This document shows, in pieces, positions 26,201 to 39,200 of a stretch of DNA of 64,000 nucleotides (within the stretch, counting starts at the first letter, position 1; every line of letters begins with the position of its first letter). The position numbers and the translations under genes are program-made. Under the pieces are notes generated by a model. It saw only the letters and a list, made by a program, of their open reading frames with translations. It was not told the DNA's origin and ran no database searches. This DNA is from Theodoxus fluviatilis (Eukaryota; Mollusca; Gastropoda; Cycloneritida; Neritidae). The DNA is taken from positions 38,717 to 102,716 of the forward strand of contig JAWQFJ010001324.1 in the NCBI GenBank assembly GCA_034096865.1, read 5' to 3'.

Positions 26201-28569
26201 AAGTTGTACATGTAGAACAGTCATCTTCTCTTGCCTTCCATCTTCCATCATTGCCCCAAAAAGCCGCAAAAGGGCGACGAAAGTGGCGTCTCTGAGGGCC
26301 TCTCAAAAGGACCAATACCGTAGTAGGCAATGGATCCTTGTCCTAACATCAATGCCCACCAGTGGCACACGCTGCTTGAGGTCACCCATGGGTTTCAAAG
26401 CTGCCATGTGTACAATGAGCAATATACGGCTGGAGCCTCTCGATGCACCGTCCTCCACTGGAAACCCTGGCTGCCGGACTTATGGGCGTCCAGTAGCTCG
26501 GCCAGGTGCGGCCCCAAGAAGCCAGACGCCACGAGGGGAAGTCGGGACAGGGTCAGATCATCCACCCCGAAAAATTGAACTCAATCCACTCGCTTCAACT
26601 CATCCCCACACGCCATTTCCACCCCAAGATCACTCCAAGTGTCTACCATTAAAACTAAATACCTATCGCACACATTTCCTCTGGCAGGACAGTCTTCTGG
26701 TGAGGATACTTACTGGAGAAGAGTTTGTCGTAGTGGCAGTAGTAGACGAAGTAGACATGGTTGCTCCAAGTCATGCCTTGAGGCTTGGCTGGCTCTCCAT
26801 AAAACCCTGGCTTGAGACCTTCCACGTCAGCACTGTCGTACACGTAGTACTCCTGGTTGCCCACCAGCCCTGAGTCAAAGTCGAGGAGTATTTGGTCTAT
26901 AAGCCTTTGTGGGCTATTTAATGCCATTGATCACGAAACACCATTGGAGATGGTTAAATGAAAGGTGGTTAGAAAGAGAGCAAGTCAAGCGAGGATATTC
27001 CTAGTTATTCGCCTTTAATGAAACGCGTAGAGAGATGCAGTGGATCAGTTCTTACCCCCAATCCACAGGGGGATGTGAAAAAGACGATTAATGATAGAAT
27101 GAAAGCTTGAATAAGTAGACGAGTTAGTACCACTGACGACTTACAGATTATTTGATTAAGAATGGATGAATGAATGATGATGGATGGTTATGATGTATCA
27201 TTGATGTCTCTGGAGGATGATGGATGAAAACGACGAGAAATGATGAAAGCGAAAACATATGTACAGCTTATTCGATTACACGCATTCTCATTACGCTTGA
27301 AAAAGGAATCTATGCAATATGAACTGTATGCATATGATTAGTAGCCCATTTCTTAACGCGATCACGGATAAACTTAGCCCAAGATTATAAGTGTAACGTG
27401 AATAAATTAATGAATACAAATCAAAATGCACTGTTGATACTTCTATTCATCAAAGGAATGAATGAATGAATGAATGAATGGAAGGAAGGATGGAGTTATG
27501 GCTTATCAGCCTCTGTATGCTATGTAAGGCCATTAAGCACGAAAATCAGACAATATAGAGTAAACGTAAAGCAAGTCATGGTGTCCCTATTTGTTCGCCT
27601 CTTATGAATTGTGTAGGGAGACGCGGTGGGTCTATTCTGACCCAATTATTGAAATATATAAGAATCCTCAACCAGTTCCCTTTCTCTTCGACTATGCATA
27701 CACGTGCACCCATTTATTCCAAAACAGGCTTCCTACTCCCATCACACCACTTTCCCTCATCTCCCACTCTAACCTCTCCGTTCCCTACTGTCGCCTCAGC
27801 GCAGAAACAGACAAGATCTTGCAAGCTCATAGCTGGAGATATGCGGCCTTCTAGTCTTACTTCGTAAGTAAGGCCATGAAATCATAAAACCACAAACTAG
27901 TTGGAGTAAGTGCAAGGCAAGTCACGATTTGCTTGTTATCGCCTTTTCCGACTCGTATAGAGAGACGTGGGGGTCTTCTCACTCCCAACCCACAAGGGGA
28001 GCTATGCGAGACAACTGCAATCACTGCTTGCACCACCTCACACCATCCACACGGCACTGGCTGGGGGACACTCACCAGGGACCTCCTGGCACTTGGCCCA
28101 GTAGTCGGTGCGGAAGAGGATGAATGGTTTGGCGGTGGGAAGCATCAAGGGCATGTCGTCAAAGCCATCCTCTCGGCAGCAGAACTCGAAGCGCGAGTTG
28201 GCACCGTATACGCCATCAGGAATGGTGCCCGTCTTCACGTTGCTGCCCGTGCCAGGCGGCATGACGTCATCGAACTGCGCGTAGGCCGTGTTGAAACCTG
28301 CAACCAGAAGTAAACACCTGCAGCTCCATTCGAACTGCAGAAAATATTGTGCAAGACATTTGTGTAAGCACTGTTGAGCGTGCTGCGATGACAGATTGGA
28401 GTGAACACAGACTAAGCACCCTGATGCAGCATAGAGTGAGGATGTGGTTCTTACTACGGATGAACGTTTATTCATATACTGTAGATTGTTGGCAACAAAT
28501 TGCCATGTGCATCAGCAAGGCATACACAATGCGGCAGCAACGCACAACTGCAGGAAAGATCCATCATTT

Positions 28570-28601
<32 letters not shown>

Positions 28602-31600
28602 TAAATCCATAAACTCTGCAGCACCAACAACAGTCTACTTACTGCCAACTGCAGAAACATAGCCACGCAACGCATTGCAGAATAAAGTTTACTACCACAA
28701 ACTGCAGCAGTCAAGTCTGCAGAGCCATGCTCTACAACAGCAAGGGGATACCCGCAGTAACGGCAGCAGCAGCAGCTACAAATGTCCACAGTAGCTTATA
28801 CGATTTTCTTCCCAGCAGCAAAGACCCACTGCCACCTGACGCAGCATAGACCCACTGCCGCCTGCAGCAGCAAAGACCCACTGCCGCCTGCAGCAGCAAA
28901 GACCCACTGCCGCCTGCAGCAGCAAAGACCCACTGCCGCCTGTTCAGTCTCTTAACCCCGAGATGGGTTGAGGCACCACTGATGAGTTTCGGACAATCTT
29001 ACTTCATCGATCTCTATCCTCTGTGGCTCGCTGTGAGTCAGCAAAGGTCAAGCCTGTCCACTCTGATGTATTCCCACCTCTTTCTCTGCCTGCCTCTCCT
29101 CCCACCTGGTGCGGTACCATGCAGGATGGTCTTGGCCAGCTGCCACTGCCTCTTGACACGTGACCGTACCACTTCAGCTTTCTGCTTTTCTCGATTGAGA
29201 GCAGGTCTTTGTACTCTCCAAATGCTCTCCTGATTCTGTTGCCGACTTCCTCATTCAAGATATGGTTTTTATACGAGATGTTCAGAATCTTGCGATAGCA
29301 TCTCATTTCCAGGGCTTGTATCCGTCTCTGTAGTTCAGATGCGAGTGTCCAGGACTCGCATGCATACAAGAATACGGAGATGGCCAGCGTGCACATGAGC
29401 CTGATCTTCGACGCGAGAGTGATATTTCTGTCACGCCATATTGGCTTCAACTTTGCCAATGCTGCTTTTTGTGCTATCCTGGACAGTTTCTCTGGTTTGA
29501 ACCCTTCATCAGTCACGATAGATCCCAGGTATTTGAAGCTGATCACAGCTTCCAGTTATTGGCCATTCACTTTGATTTCCATTTTGAAGCCCCGATGGTT
29601 GTTCGTCATCACCTTGGTCTTCTCGGCACTGATCTCCATACCATATGCCTGTGAGGTCTTGTCCAGTTGCTCAACAAGACTAGTCAGCTCCTCTTCACTT
29701 CCTGCTAATCCATCAATGTCGTCAGCAAAACGTAAGTTGGCGATCTTTCTGCCACAGATGCTGATTGATCCTTCGTGGTCAAATGCTAGGGCATCAGTCA
29801 TTATCCTTTCGAGGAAGAGGTTGAAGAGTGTGGGGGGAGAGTAGACAGCCCTGTCTGACTCCGACCGTTGTCCTAAACCATTCGCCTGTGGTACCATTGA
29901 ACAGGACTGTGCTGGTCGCTCTGTCATAATGATGTTCGACAACTTTGATCTGGGAGCTGATGTTGTAGCTACTCATTGTGGCCCACAGCGCAGCATGCCA
30001 GACTGTCAAATGCTTTCTTAAAGTATATAAAGGCATTGTACAGATCTTGTTGGTGTTGTAAATGTTTCTCACACATGACTCGGATTTAAGATCTGTTCGG
30101 TGGTGCTCCTACCTGGTCTGAAACCTGCCTGCTCTTCAGCAATGATTTTCTCTGCCTGAGGTTTTAATCTTTTCAGCAATAAGATCTGGCAGACGGGAGA
30201 TTGGCCAACCCCGTGGACACGGTCCCTAGTGATTACATTGCCCAAGAAAGGCAACATGCAAATGTGCCAGAACAACTGCACGATCAGCCATCCCAGCAAG
30301 GTCATGCTGAAAGTACTGCTGAACTGCTGACCCACTGCCCACTGCAAAGACCCACTGCCCGCAGCAAAGACCCACTGCCCACTGCAAAGGCCCATTGCCC
30401 ACTGCAAAGGCCCATTGCCCGCAGCAAAGACCCATTGCACTGCCCACTGCAAAGACCCACTGCCCGCAGCAAAGACCCACTGCCGCAGCAAAGACCCACT
30501 GCCGCAGCAAAGACCCACTGCCCGCAGCAAAGACCCACTGCCCGCAGCAAAGACCCACTGCCGCAGCAAAGACCCACTGCCGCAGCAAAGACCCACTGCC
30601 GCAGCAAAGACCCACTCCCGCAGCTGCAACATCCAAGCCCGAAGAACCATGTTCTCCAAAGGCAATTTACGACCCACTGCAGCAGCAGCAGCAACATACA
30701 AAGGGCTACCCACTGCAGCAGCAGCAAAACCGCAAGCATCTATTAAGAACAGTAGGAAAGGCTTTATATATACCCGCTGCAGTATCAATGACTATTCATT
30801 GCAAAAGTAGCAGCAGCAGCAGATCTACCCACAGCAGACAGGACTGAGCATGTGCCAAGAGGAACACTTACACAGCATACCCCTATATTAGTGGAACATT
30901 GCATAAGCCCTGGTACAAAAGTGACTCACCGTCAGGACAGGAGCCTCCAAGGCGATAGATACAGTAGCGACCTGGGGTCCACTTGGCAAGAGTGGGAGAG
31001 TCGCTGGTTCCAGACCACCTCGAGCAGAACTGGTGGGTCATCTCAGATCTGGAGATGCCGCCTAGGTGGGACGGAGTGGATCGAGTGTTGCCTGCTTCAG
31101 AGAACTGCCGGTACGAGCCAGTCATGAATTGGCCAGTGGCGGGACAACCGGACTCGGGCATCAGCATGGAATAGCGTCCAGAGGGCCATTCAGTCTTTGG
31201 CGAGACATAGTCTGCAGAGAGGTGCGTGACGGTCAGTCAGTCAACAAAATGACAATGGGCTCGGCTGCGTCTCGGATGACTTTTCTGGGTAATGCTGGAG
31301 TAACTTCATGGTTGGTTTGAATTAATAAATACCAACAATGAAGAATGAATGAAAAATGAAGAATGAATGAAAAATGAAGAATGAATGAAGAATGACTGAA
31401 GAAAGAATGAAGGAAGAATGAAGGAAGAATGAATAATAAAAGAATGGAGTTTTACGGCCCATCAGCCTTTATAAGCTATGCAAGGTCGTTGATCACGAAA
31501 ATAATTAGTAGAAGTTTGAATAAGCAAATCAAGTCACGATTTTCCTAGTTATTAGCCTCTTACGAATTGCGCAGGATGGATGGATGGATGATGGATGGAT

Positions 31601-34600
31601 GGTGTTTACGGCCCATCAGCCTTTGCCTAGGGTTCTAGTGTAAGGCCATTCAAGAACGAAAATCACTTGGTGAACAGTATTGAAGGATGTAAACGCACAT
31701 CAGCAGCCACGGTGTGCCCTAGTTATCGCCTCTTACGAATCTGGATAGGGTGGACGAGGTAGTTATTTTTACTACCTAGTCTGAGGCAGGGACTATTGTA
31801 TACTTAAATTTCTTTATCCTTTTCCTCAATCTCCTTCAAAGTCCCACTTCTCAGGGGGGGTTTACTAAGGCAGAGCATTACAGACGAGCTGATAAGATGG
31901 GTTTCAGTGGAGCAATTTGAACCGAGTCGCCTTGCGTTAACGCAGATTACTCTCCCTTATATAATGCGTGTCATGAGCAACTGCAACCCAGTGACATGCG
32001 AGATCAACAAGAGAAAAAAACAACAAAGAGACCAAAAGACAGCCTTACCGTTACTTTTACATCGACGCTGGTGCAGCCTGTTGGGCCAGGGTCAAGGACC
32101 GGGGGGACACATCGCAACTGGCATCCTCGTGTTCTTGGAGGCAACAAAACCGTCGTTCTCGCACTTCATGTTGAAGTTGGGACACTTCAGACCTGTCGAG
32201 AGAATTATTCAAAACAATTTCATTCTTAAGTTCCGACATGTTCCGTTTTAAAACCATGATGTCACCTTGCTGCCCTGATCAGGGTGAATGAGTTATTTTC
32301 AGTCTATTTTATCGGCGGATTAAGAGAAACTTTCTACAGATTTCATCCGAAACCCACTTGTATGGCACTCATACGATTCCTATATTCTGTGTTCTGATAC
32401 AATGTTCATTTTTCCAGTAGCGATCTAGACACCGTTTCATCTTGAAATGACATGTACTGACCTTTGCAGTCGTGGGCTTCCACCATTTCTTTGAAGTAGT
32501 AGTGGGTGTTTTGGCCGAATTTGCCATATTTCTCCAGAGAGGTCATGGTGGGCCGTCCATCTATGTTGAAAGTCTGCACAAAAATAAAGCCACTTGAGCA
32601 CTCGAGCGGCAGCGAGACACAGAGGGAAGGGGGGGGGGGGAGGGAGGGAGGGAGGGACGGAGACAGTGACAGACTTCAGACTGTCAGGCCAACGGCCCAT
32701 AAGGGATCATCAAGCATGTGTACAATATGGTACATTAAAGAGCAATTTTCAATACAGGTTCTTAACAGACTACCTCGATCCTCAGGACAATCTTGTCTAT
32801 GAAGACGACAGTCATTTGTTTACGACATTCATTGCACATACCGGATTGACCGTATAGCCGCTGCGAACGAGAAGATGAAGACGACAGTGATAATTGGCTT
32901 CGTCTCTGAAAAGCGTAGTATATGTACATCGCCACTTGTCGAGTTTTTTATTTAACGTGCCATCAATCAAATAGAGGTAACCTATCCTCGTTCTTGGTAA
33001 ATATTCTTCGAGATACTTTGCCCTTAAGTTTTCCAATTTAGGACAAAACAGTAAGAAATGTTCCTCGTTTTCATGGGCGTTGTTGAATAATGGACAGCAC
33101 ATTTCGTCTCTGCGTTACTGCACATCTTCTATTGACGAAAAGCTCATTTATGTTGCATCTAAATCGGACAAAGGAGTTTCTAAATTCTTATTAATGTAAT
33201 CTAAATATTTTTCTGGTTCAAACATTCGCTTCAATTCTCTGTACATTTGAAATCTTTCGCTCTCCATGTTACTGTGCCATTCTTGCTGATATCAATCTCG
33301 TAGTATTTGCTTAATGCCATGTACAAAGCCTTGTTCATTAGAGACCTTTGTTGGCCCATACGTAAGCATACTCTAGTTCACACAGTTGGCTTTCAATCGC
33401 TCTAGTCCAGTTTAATTTGGGTGGCACCAACATATTTGAGAGCATGAGATAAGCTTGCTTTGGAAGCCTTGTGATCGGTAATTTGACGAGTCTTAGACAA
33501 TACTTGATAGCTTTAATAGAGTTGACAACAAGTGGGTATCTCCCTAGCTCTACATATACCATGTTGTTGTGTGTTCTAATGTCACGATTCAAAAATACTT
33601 TGCATGCAAAGAGGTGAGCTTTCCCAACACTGTCGTATCTTTGGAGACCCCATATTTGTTATGCAAACAGTAGTGCAGGTAGTACCTGTGCATCGAATAA
33701 ACGAAAGTATACCGACATATTCATACTGCGGAGCTTCCACATTACTTTGAGCAGATGGGCTACCTTTCGTTTTGAGTTTGTACTCTGATCATTTAGAGCT
33801 ACTGTTGCAAATAGTTTGGTGGTAAACACATAGCCAAGGTATTTGTACTTATTAACCGTCTCTAGCTCAGTACTGCCAAGGAACCATTTCTTTCCTTTTC
33901 CAAGACATCCACCACGACGAAACACCATTACTTTTGTTTTCCTTATGTTCATGTGTAAGCCAAATTTCAGATGTTTGAGCCAAGTTATCAATTTGGCCTT
34001 GTAAGCCTACAGGTGCGGTTGATAGTAAAACGATATCGTCAGCAAAGATAATAAAGAACAGCTCAGGCATTCCTGGCAATAGCTGCAAGCCATGTTTTCC
34101 TCTTGCACGGACTTGGTCGGCAATCGCCGAAATTAGTAGAGAAAAAATTGTTGGACTCTCCAATGCCACCTGCCTTGCTCCAACAGGACAGTCAAAGAAA
34201 TCCGAGATGGACGAGTTCCATCTTACACATACCTGTACTCGAGCATGGATTGCTTTGAGCATTTTAATCATTTTTGACGAAAGCCCGATTTTTTGTAAGA
34301 CACTCCGCAAACAAGACTTGTTAACAAACTCCAATGCCTTGCTGTAGTCCACAAATGCAACAGAGCTTTCCGCGACTGACACCGTACATACGTTTCGTAG
34401 CTATGGCATGGAGTGTAAACACATGGTCAATCGTGGAATACTTAGATCTAAAACCTGCTTGCTCGGGACATTTCTTATTTGTCTCTTCAGCCCAGTCTTG
34501 GAGACGTTTTATCAGGTTAGAGGTAAAGACTTTACTGACAATATTTAATAAGGATATACCCCTATAGTTTTGGAGGTCTAACTTTTCTCCAGATTTATTT

Positions 34601-36267
34601 AGAGGAATGATGATTGATTTTCCCGTCTTTAGGAAAATATTGATATTCATAGTTTATTAAAAAACGTGACCAAGAAAGGTGTTATGTAAGCGCTTGTCAA
34701 TTTCAGGCATTCAACAGGAAAGCCATCAAGACTCATCTATAATGGTAACGTGATCATTGGTGCCTTTACTAATGCCCATCAACTGATGAACAACATTTTG
34801 TAGGAGATTTTTGAAATGGTTTTCCCATACCTCGATTGGAATATCTGGTTGACAAGGTCTCGTGTATGCCGTGCACCTGATCAAGGACCAGAATGACCGC
34901 GGGTTTATACAATTTGCCACCAACGAAGCGGATGTACTTTTTATGTGCATTCCTTTTTTCCTGTATGATACACTTGTATGCATTTCTATGCTAAATATAT
35001 TTATCTTTCTCTACATGCCGCGCGGCACTCTGCATCATACCAACTGGGGCATGCATGTTTCACTGGGCCACCTCGAGTAGATTTTATCATGCAGTCTATC
35101 CAAGATAGCAACGTTACTGGAAAACGCTTCAAGGCATCCTCAATGGAGTCATTGAGAGTATGCAAGGCTTGCTTGATAACTTTTTTTAACGAGGGCTCTT
35201 GCAGTTCTTTCTTGTGTTTTTCCCTATTTCTATCCCAAATTACTCGACTTATTGTTTTCCATCCTGTACTCATCTGGACATGTTGGCGTTTTAGACCTAT
35301 ACCTATTTCTAATGACTGGCATATGGCTGGGGAAAAATTGATCAGATACTTTGAGAATTATATTGAAATCAGGACGACCAGCAGCAAGAAGGCAGTAATC
35401 AACTACTCTGTTACCTTGTTGGGATATGAATATGAAATTTCCTTCTCTATCGTAGTCTGTGCAACCATTGAGGATGCATACATGATTTGATTTACATATA
35501 TCAATTAGAATTTGACCATAGCCGTTGGTTACACGGTCACATGATTTCCTGTTATGGACAAACTGAGGACATGAACAATGCTTCAAAGATTCTTCAGGGT
35601 CCTGAGAGAGACAGAGGCAGAGAGAGACAGACAGACAGAGAGAGAAGCAGAGACAGACAGAGAGAGAGACAGAGAGACAGAGACAGAGAGAGAGACAGAG
35701 AGAGAGAGAGAGAAGCAGAGACAGAAATAGAGAGAGAGAGAGACACAGAGAGAGACAGAGATACAGAGAGAGAGACAGAGAGACAGAGACAGAGAGACAG
35801 ACAGACACAGCGACAGAAAGAGAGACAGAGAGAGAGAGAGACAGGGACAGAGAGAGAGACAGAGAAACAGAGAGACACAGAGACACAGACAGACAGAGAG
35901 AGACAGAGCGACAGAGACAGAAGAGAGAGAGAGAGAGCAGGACAGGAGAGAGAGAGAGAGACAGAGAGAGAGACAGAGAGAGACAGAGACACAGAGAGAG
36001 AGACAGAGAAGACGACAGAACAGAGGAGAGAAAGAGAGACAGAGCGAAGACGAAGAGAAGAGGAGGAAGAGAGAGAGACAGAGAGGAGAAGAGAAGGAAG
36101 AGAAAGAGAGGACAGAAAGAGAGACAGAACAGAGAAAGACAAGAGAAGAGACAGAGAGAGAACAGAGAGAGAAAGAGAGAGACAGAGGGACAGAAGAGAG
36201 GAGAGAAAGAGAGGAAGAAGAGAGAGACGAGGAGAGAACAGAGAGAGACAGAGAGGAGGAAAGAGGG

Positions 36268-36299
<32 letters not shown>

Positions 36300-39200
36300 G
36301 AAAGAGGGAGAGAAAGAGGGAGAGAAAGAGGGAGAGAAAGAGGGAGAGAAAGAGGGAGAGAAAGAGGGAGAGAAAGAGGGAGAGAAAGAGGGAGAGAAAG
36401 AGGGAGAGAAAGAGGGAGAGAAAGAGGGAGAGAGAGAGAGAAAGAGGGAGAGAAAGAGGGAGAGAAAGAGAGAAAGAGGAGAGAGAAAGAGGGAGAAGAG
36501 AGAGAGAGGGAGAGAAAGAGGGAGAGAGAAAGAGGGAGAGAAGAGGGAGAGAGATAGGAGAGGAAGAGGAAGAGAGAAGAGAGCAGAGGGTAGCTAGGGT
36601 TGGAGAGAGAGAGAGCTGGGGGTTGGAGAGAGAGGGTGGGTGGGTTGGAGAGAGAGGGTGGGTTGGTTGGAGAGAGAGGGTGGGGGAGAGGGTGGGGGAG
36701 AGGGAGGGAAGGAGGGAGGAGAGGGAGGGAAGGAGGGAGGAGAGAGAGAGAAATACAGAGAGAGAAATACAGAGAGAGAGAGAGAGGGAGAGAGAGGGAG
36801 AGAGAGAGAGAGAGAGACATAAAGGGTTTGAATAAGAGTAAGCCACAATTTCCTCAGTTATGCGTCTCTAACCAATCGTGTAGGGATGGATGGATGGGAT
36901 GGATTTTGACGGCTTGTCAGTCAATGCAGGCTATCTAAGGCCAATGAGTACGAAAATCACTTGAATAGTTTAGAGAAAGCGCAAATCAAGTCACGGTGTC
37001 CCTAGTTATTCGCCTCTTACGAATCGCGTATGGAGACGCGGTGGGTCTATTCTCACCCCCGACCCTCAGGGTGACGTGTCTGCACATCACTAGACGCGAA
37101 ATGGAATTCATTCGACATTTGAGCATCTGGTTTATGGCACTCGCTACGGGCAAGAGTTTTTAAGGCGATTTACTTGTCGGCATGTACGTTTGATATAAAA
37201 GCTGTCAAAACGAGATTGACATATGTACTGTTCTTAAGTGCATTAAAATACCATTTACATATATTTTCAATTTCTAGTTTATAAAACAGAATGCATGTAC
37301 TGTGTAAAGCGGATTGAGACATAGATATGAGTGAAAAGTAGCCACGTTAAAAAAAGTTACTTTTGTAAATATAAAAAAATGCATCTCATTTTCAAGAAAA
37401 ATGTGGATGATCATAGTCTGAATTGTAAATACACTCACCGTGTCGCTGTAACTCATGATGTTGGTCAGATCCAGGGTGTTAGGTAGGTACTCTCCTTTGT
37501 AAGCCTTGTTGTACCACATCTTCATATCTGCAAGAACAACCAGGATTTGAAAAGCATATTTAGTCGTCATCAGCTGATAGAATATTGATCTGTTGACATA
37601 CTTTTAAGTTGTTTCTTACTTTTAGGACGAATTTTCAGAAAACCATTTCCTGTTATAGCACCGTACCTATCAGCCTTTGTAGGCTATATAAGATCATTGA
37701 CTGCATATGAAACCGCGATTTCTGTTATTCGCCTTTCACGGGTCGAGTGGGTAGATGCGACGGGTCCATTTTTGCCCCCAAGTTTGGGGGATGAAAGATG
37801 TGGGAAGATCAAGGTTTGGATACGGTATGTTGCCGTAAATTCTCATGGCAGTGCAAGGGAGGCAACTATGCAGCGAACAACAAGGGAAGTTAGCAAGGAC
37901 ATCCAATACAAATGTAGAGACGGATGGATGGATGGATGGATGGATGGATGGATGGATGGAGTGAGTTTTGCGGAGAAACAGTCGTTGTAGGCTATGTGAG
38001 GTCACTCATTGCGAAAGTGTTTAAAACTGGTCAGAATAAGAGCGAGCCAAGTCAGAATGTCCCTAGTTATTCGCCCCCTACGCATCGCGAAGGGGGACGC
38101 GGTGGGTCTATTCTGACCACCAACCCACAAGGTGGCAATCAAAGTAGAGAAAGGAGCACAGGGCGACCCAAGAGGTCATACGTGATGGATGGATGGATGG
38201 ATGGATGGATGGATGGGATGGATGGGATGGATGGGATGGATGGGATGGATGGGATGGATGGATGGATGGATGGATGGATGGATGGATGGATGGATGGATG
38301 GGATGGATGGGTGGATGGATGGATGGATGGATGGATGGATGGATGGGATGGATGGGATGGATGGGATGGATGGATGGATGGATGGATGGATGGATGGATG
38401 GATGGATGGATGGATGGATGGATGGATGGATGGATGGGATGGCATTTTACGGCCTATCAGCCTTTGTAGGCTATGCAAGGCCATTAAGCACGATAATCAC
38501 TAGAACAGTTTAGAGTAAACGCAAATCAAGTCACGGTGTCCCTAGCTATTCGCCTCTTAGGAATGGCGTAGAGACGCGGTGGCATACGTACTGGCCTGGA
38601 TGTTTTCCCAGTTGACCTTGACCGCGTCGTCTCTGTCTATGGACACGTGCTCGTGTCCCGCTCCCATAGCATGGCCCAGCTCATGCACACAGGTTTGCTG
38701 CAACAAAGTATGCATACGTATTCTGTTTCGTTTCACCATGACGATCAGCCTTTAAAGACTATGTAGGGCCACTGAGTAAAATATGTTATTTATACACACT
38801 TTTTTTTAATCACCAGAGCTGGTTGGGCTAAGATTAAGTCAAGTCTCAACTGTCCATAGTTATTCGTCCTTTACATATCGTGTACGGAGACAGGGTGGGT
38901 ATGGATGTCTGGATGGTGAAACTTTACGGCCTATCAGCCTCTGTAAGCTGTGTAAGGCCATTTATTACAATAAAGCATTAGAGGCTGTCAGAATATGTAC
39001 AAGTCTTGATTTCCCTAGTTTATCGCCTATCGTATTTGGATATGAGGTGGTTCTATTCTCACCACCGATTCACAGGGGCACAGGGAGCGATAGGTCATGG
39101 AAAGTGTGTTACGGCTATCAGTCTTTGTGGGCTTTATAAGACCATTAAGCAAGAAAATAGAGTAAGCGTAAATCACGATGTCCCTAGTTATTCGCCTCTT

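Noticed and set aside
28349..28662. Gln-rich frames around 28.5 kb
   Set aside because: They derive from CAG repeats and have no supporting splice sites or domains.
32057..32257. Minus-strand frame without stop through the EGF-like exon region
   Set aside because: It is out of phase with exons 11 and 13 and lacks the Cys pattern; the real frame has Cys-rich EGF-like sequence despite its TGA.
35230..36846. Open frames of 350-540 codons (RERE- or LSLS-type)
   Set aside because: They come from the GA tract; only the last ~100 codons of the minus-strand one are real LINE endonuclease sequence.
38176..38513. MDGWMDGW / SIHPSIHP open frames
   Set aside because: Translations of (GGAT)n; the same appear at 17.4, 50.7 and 53.3 kb.
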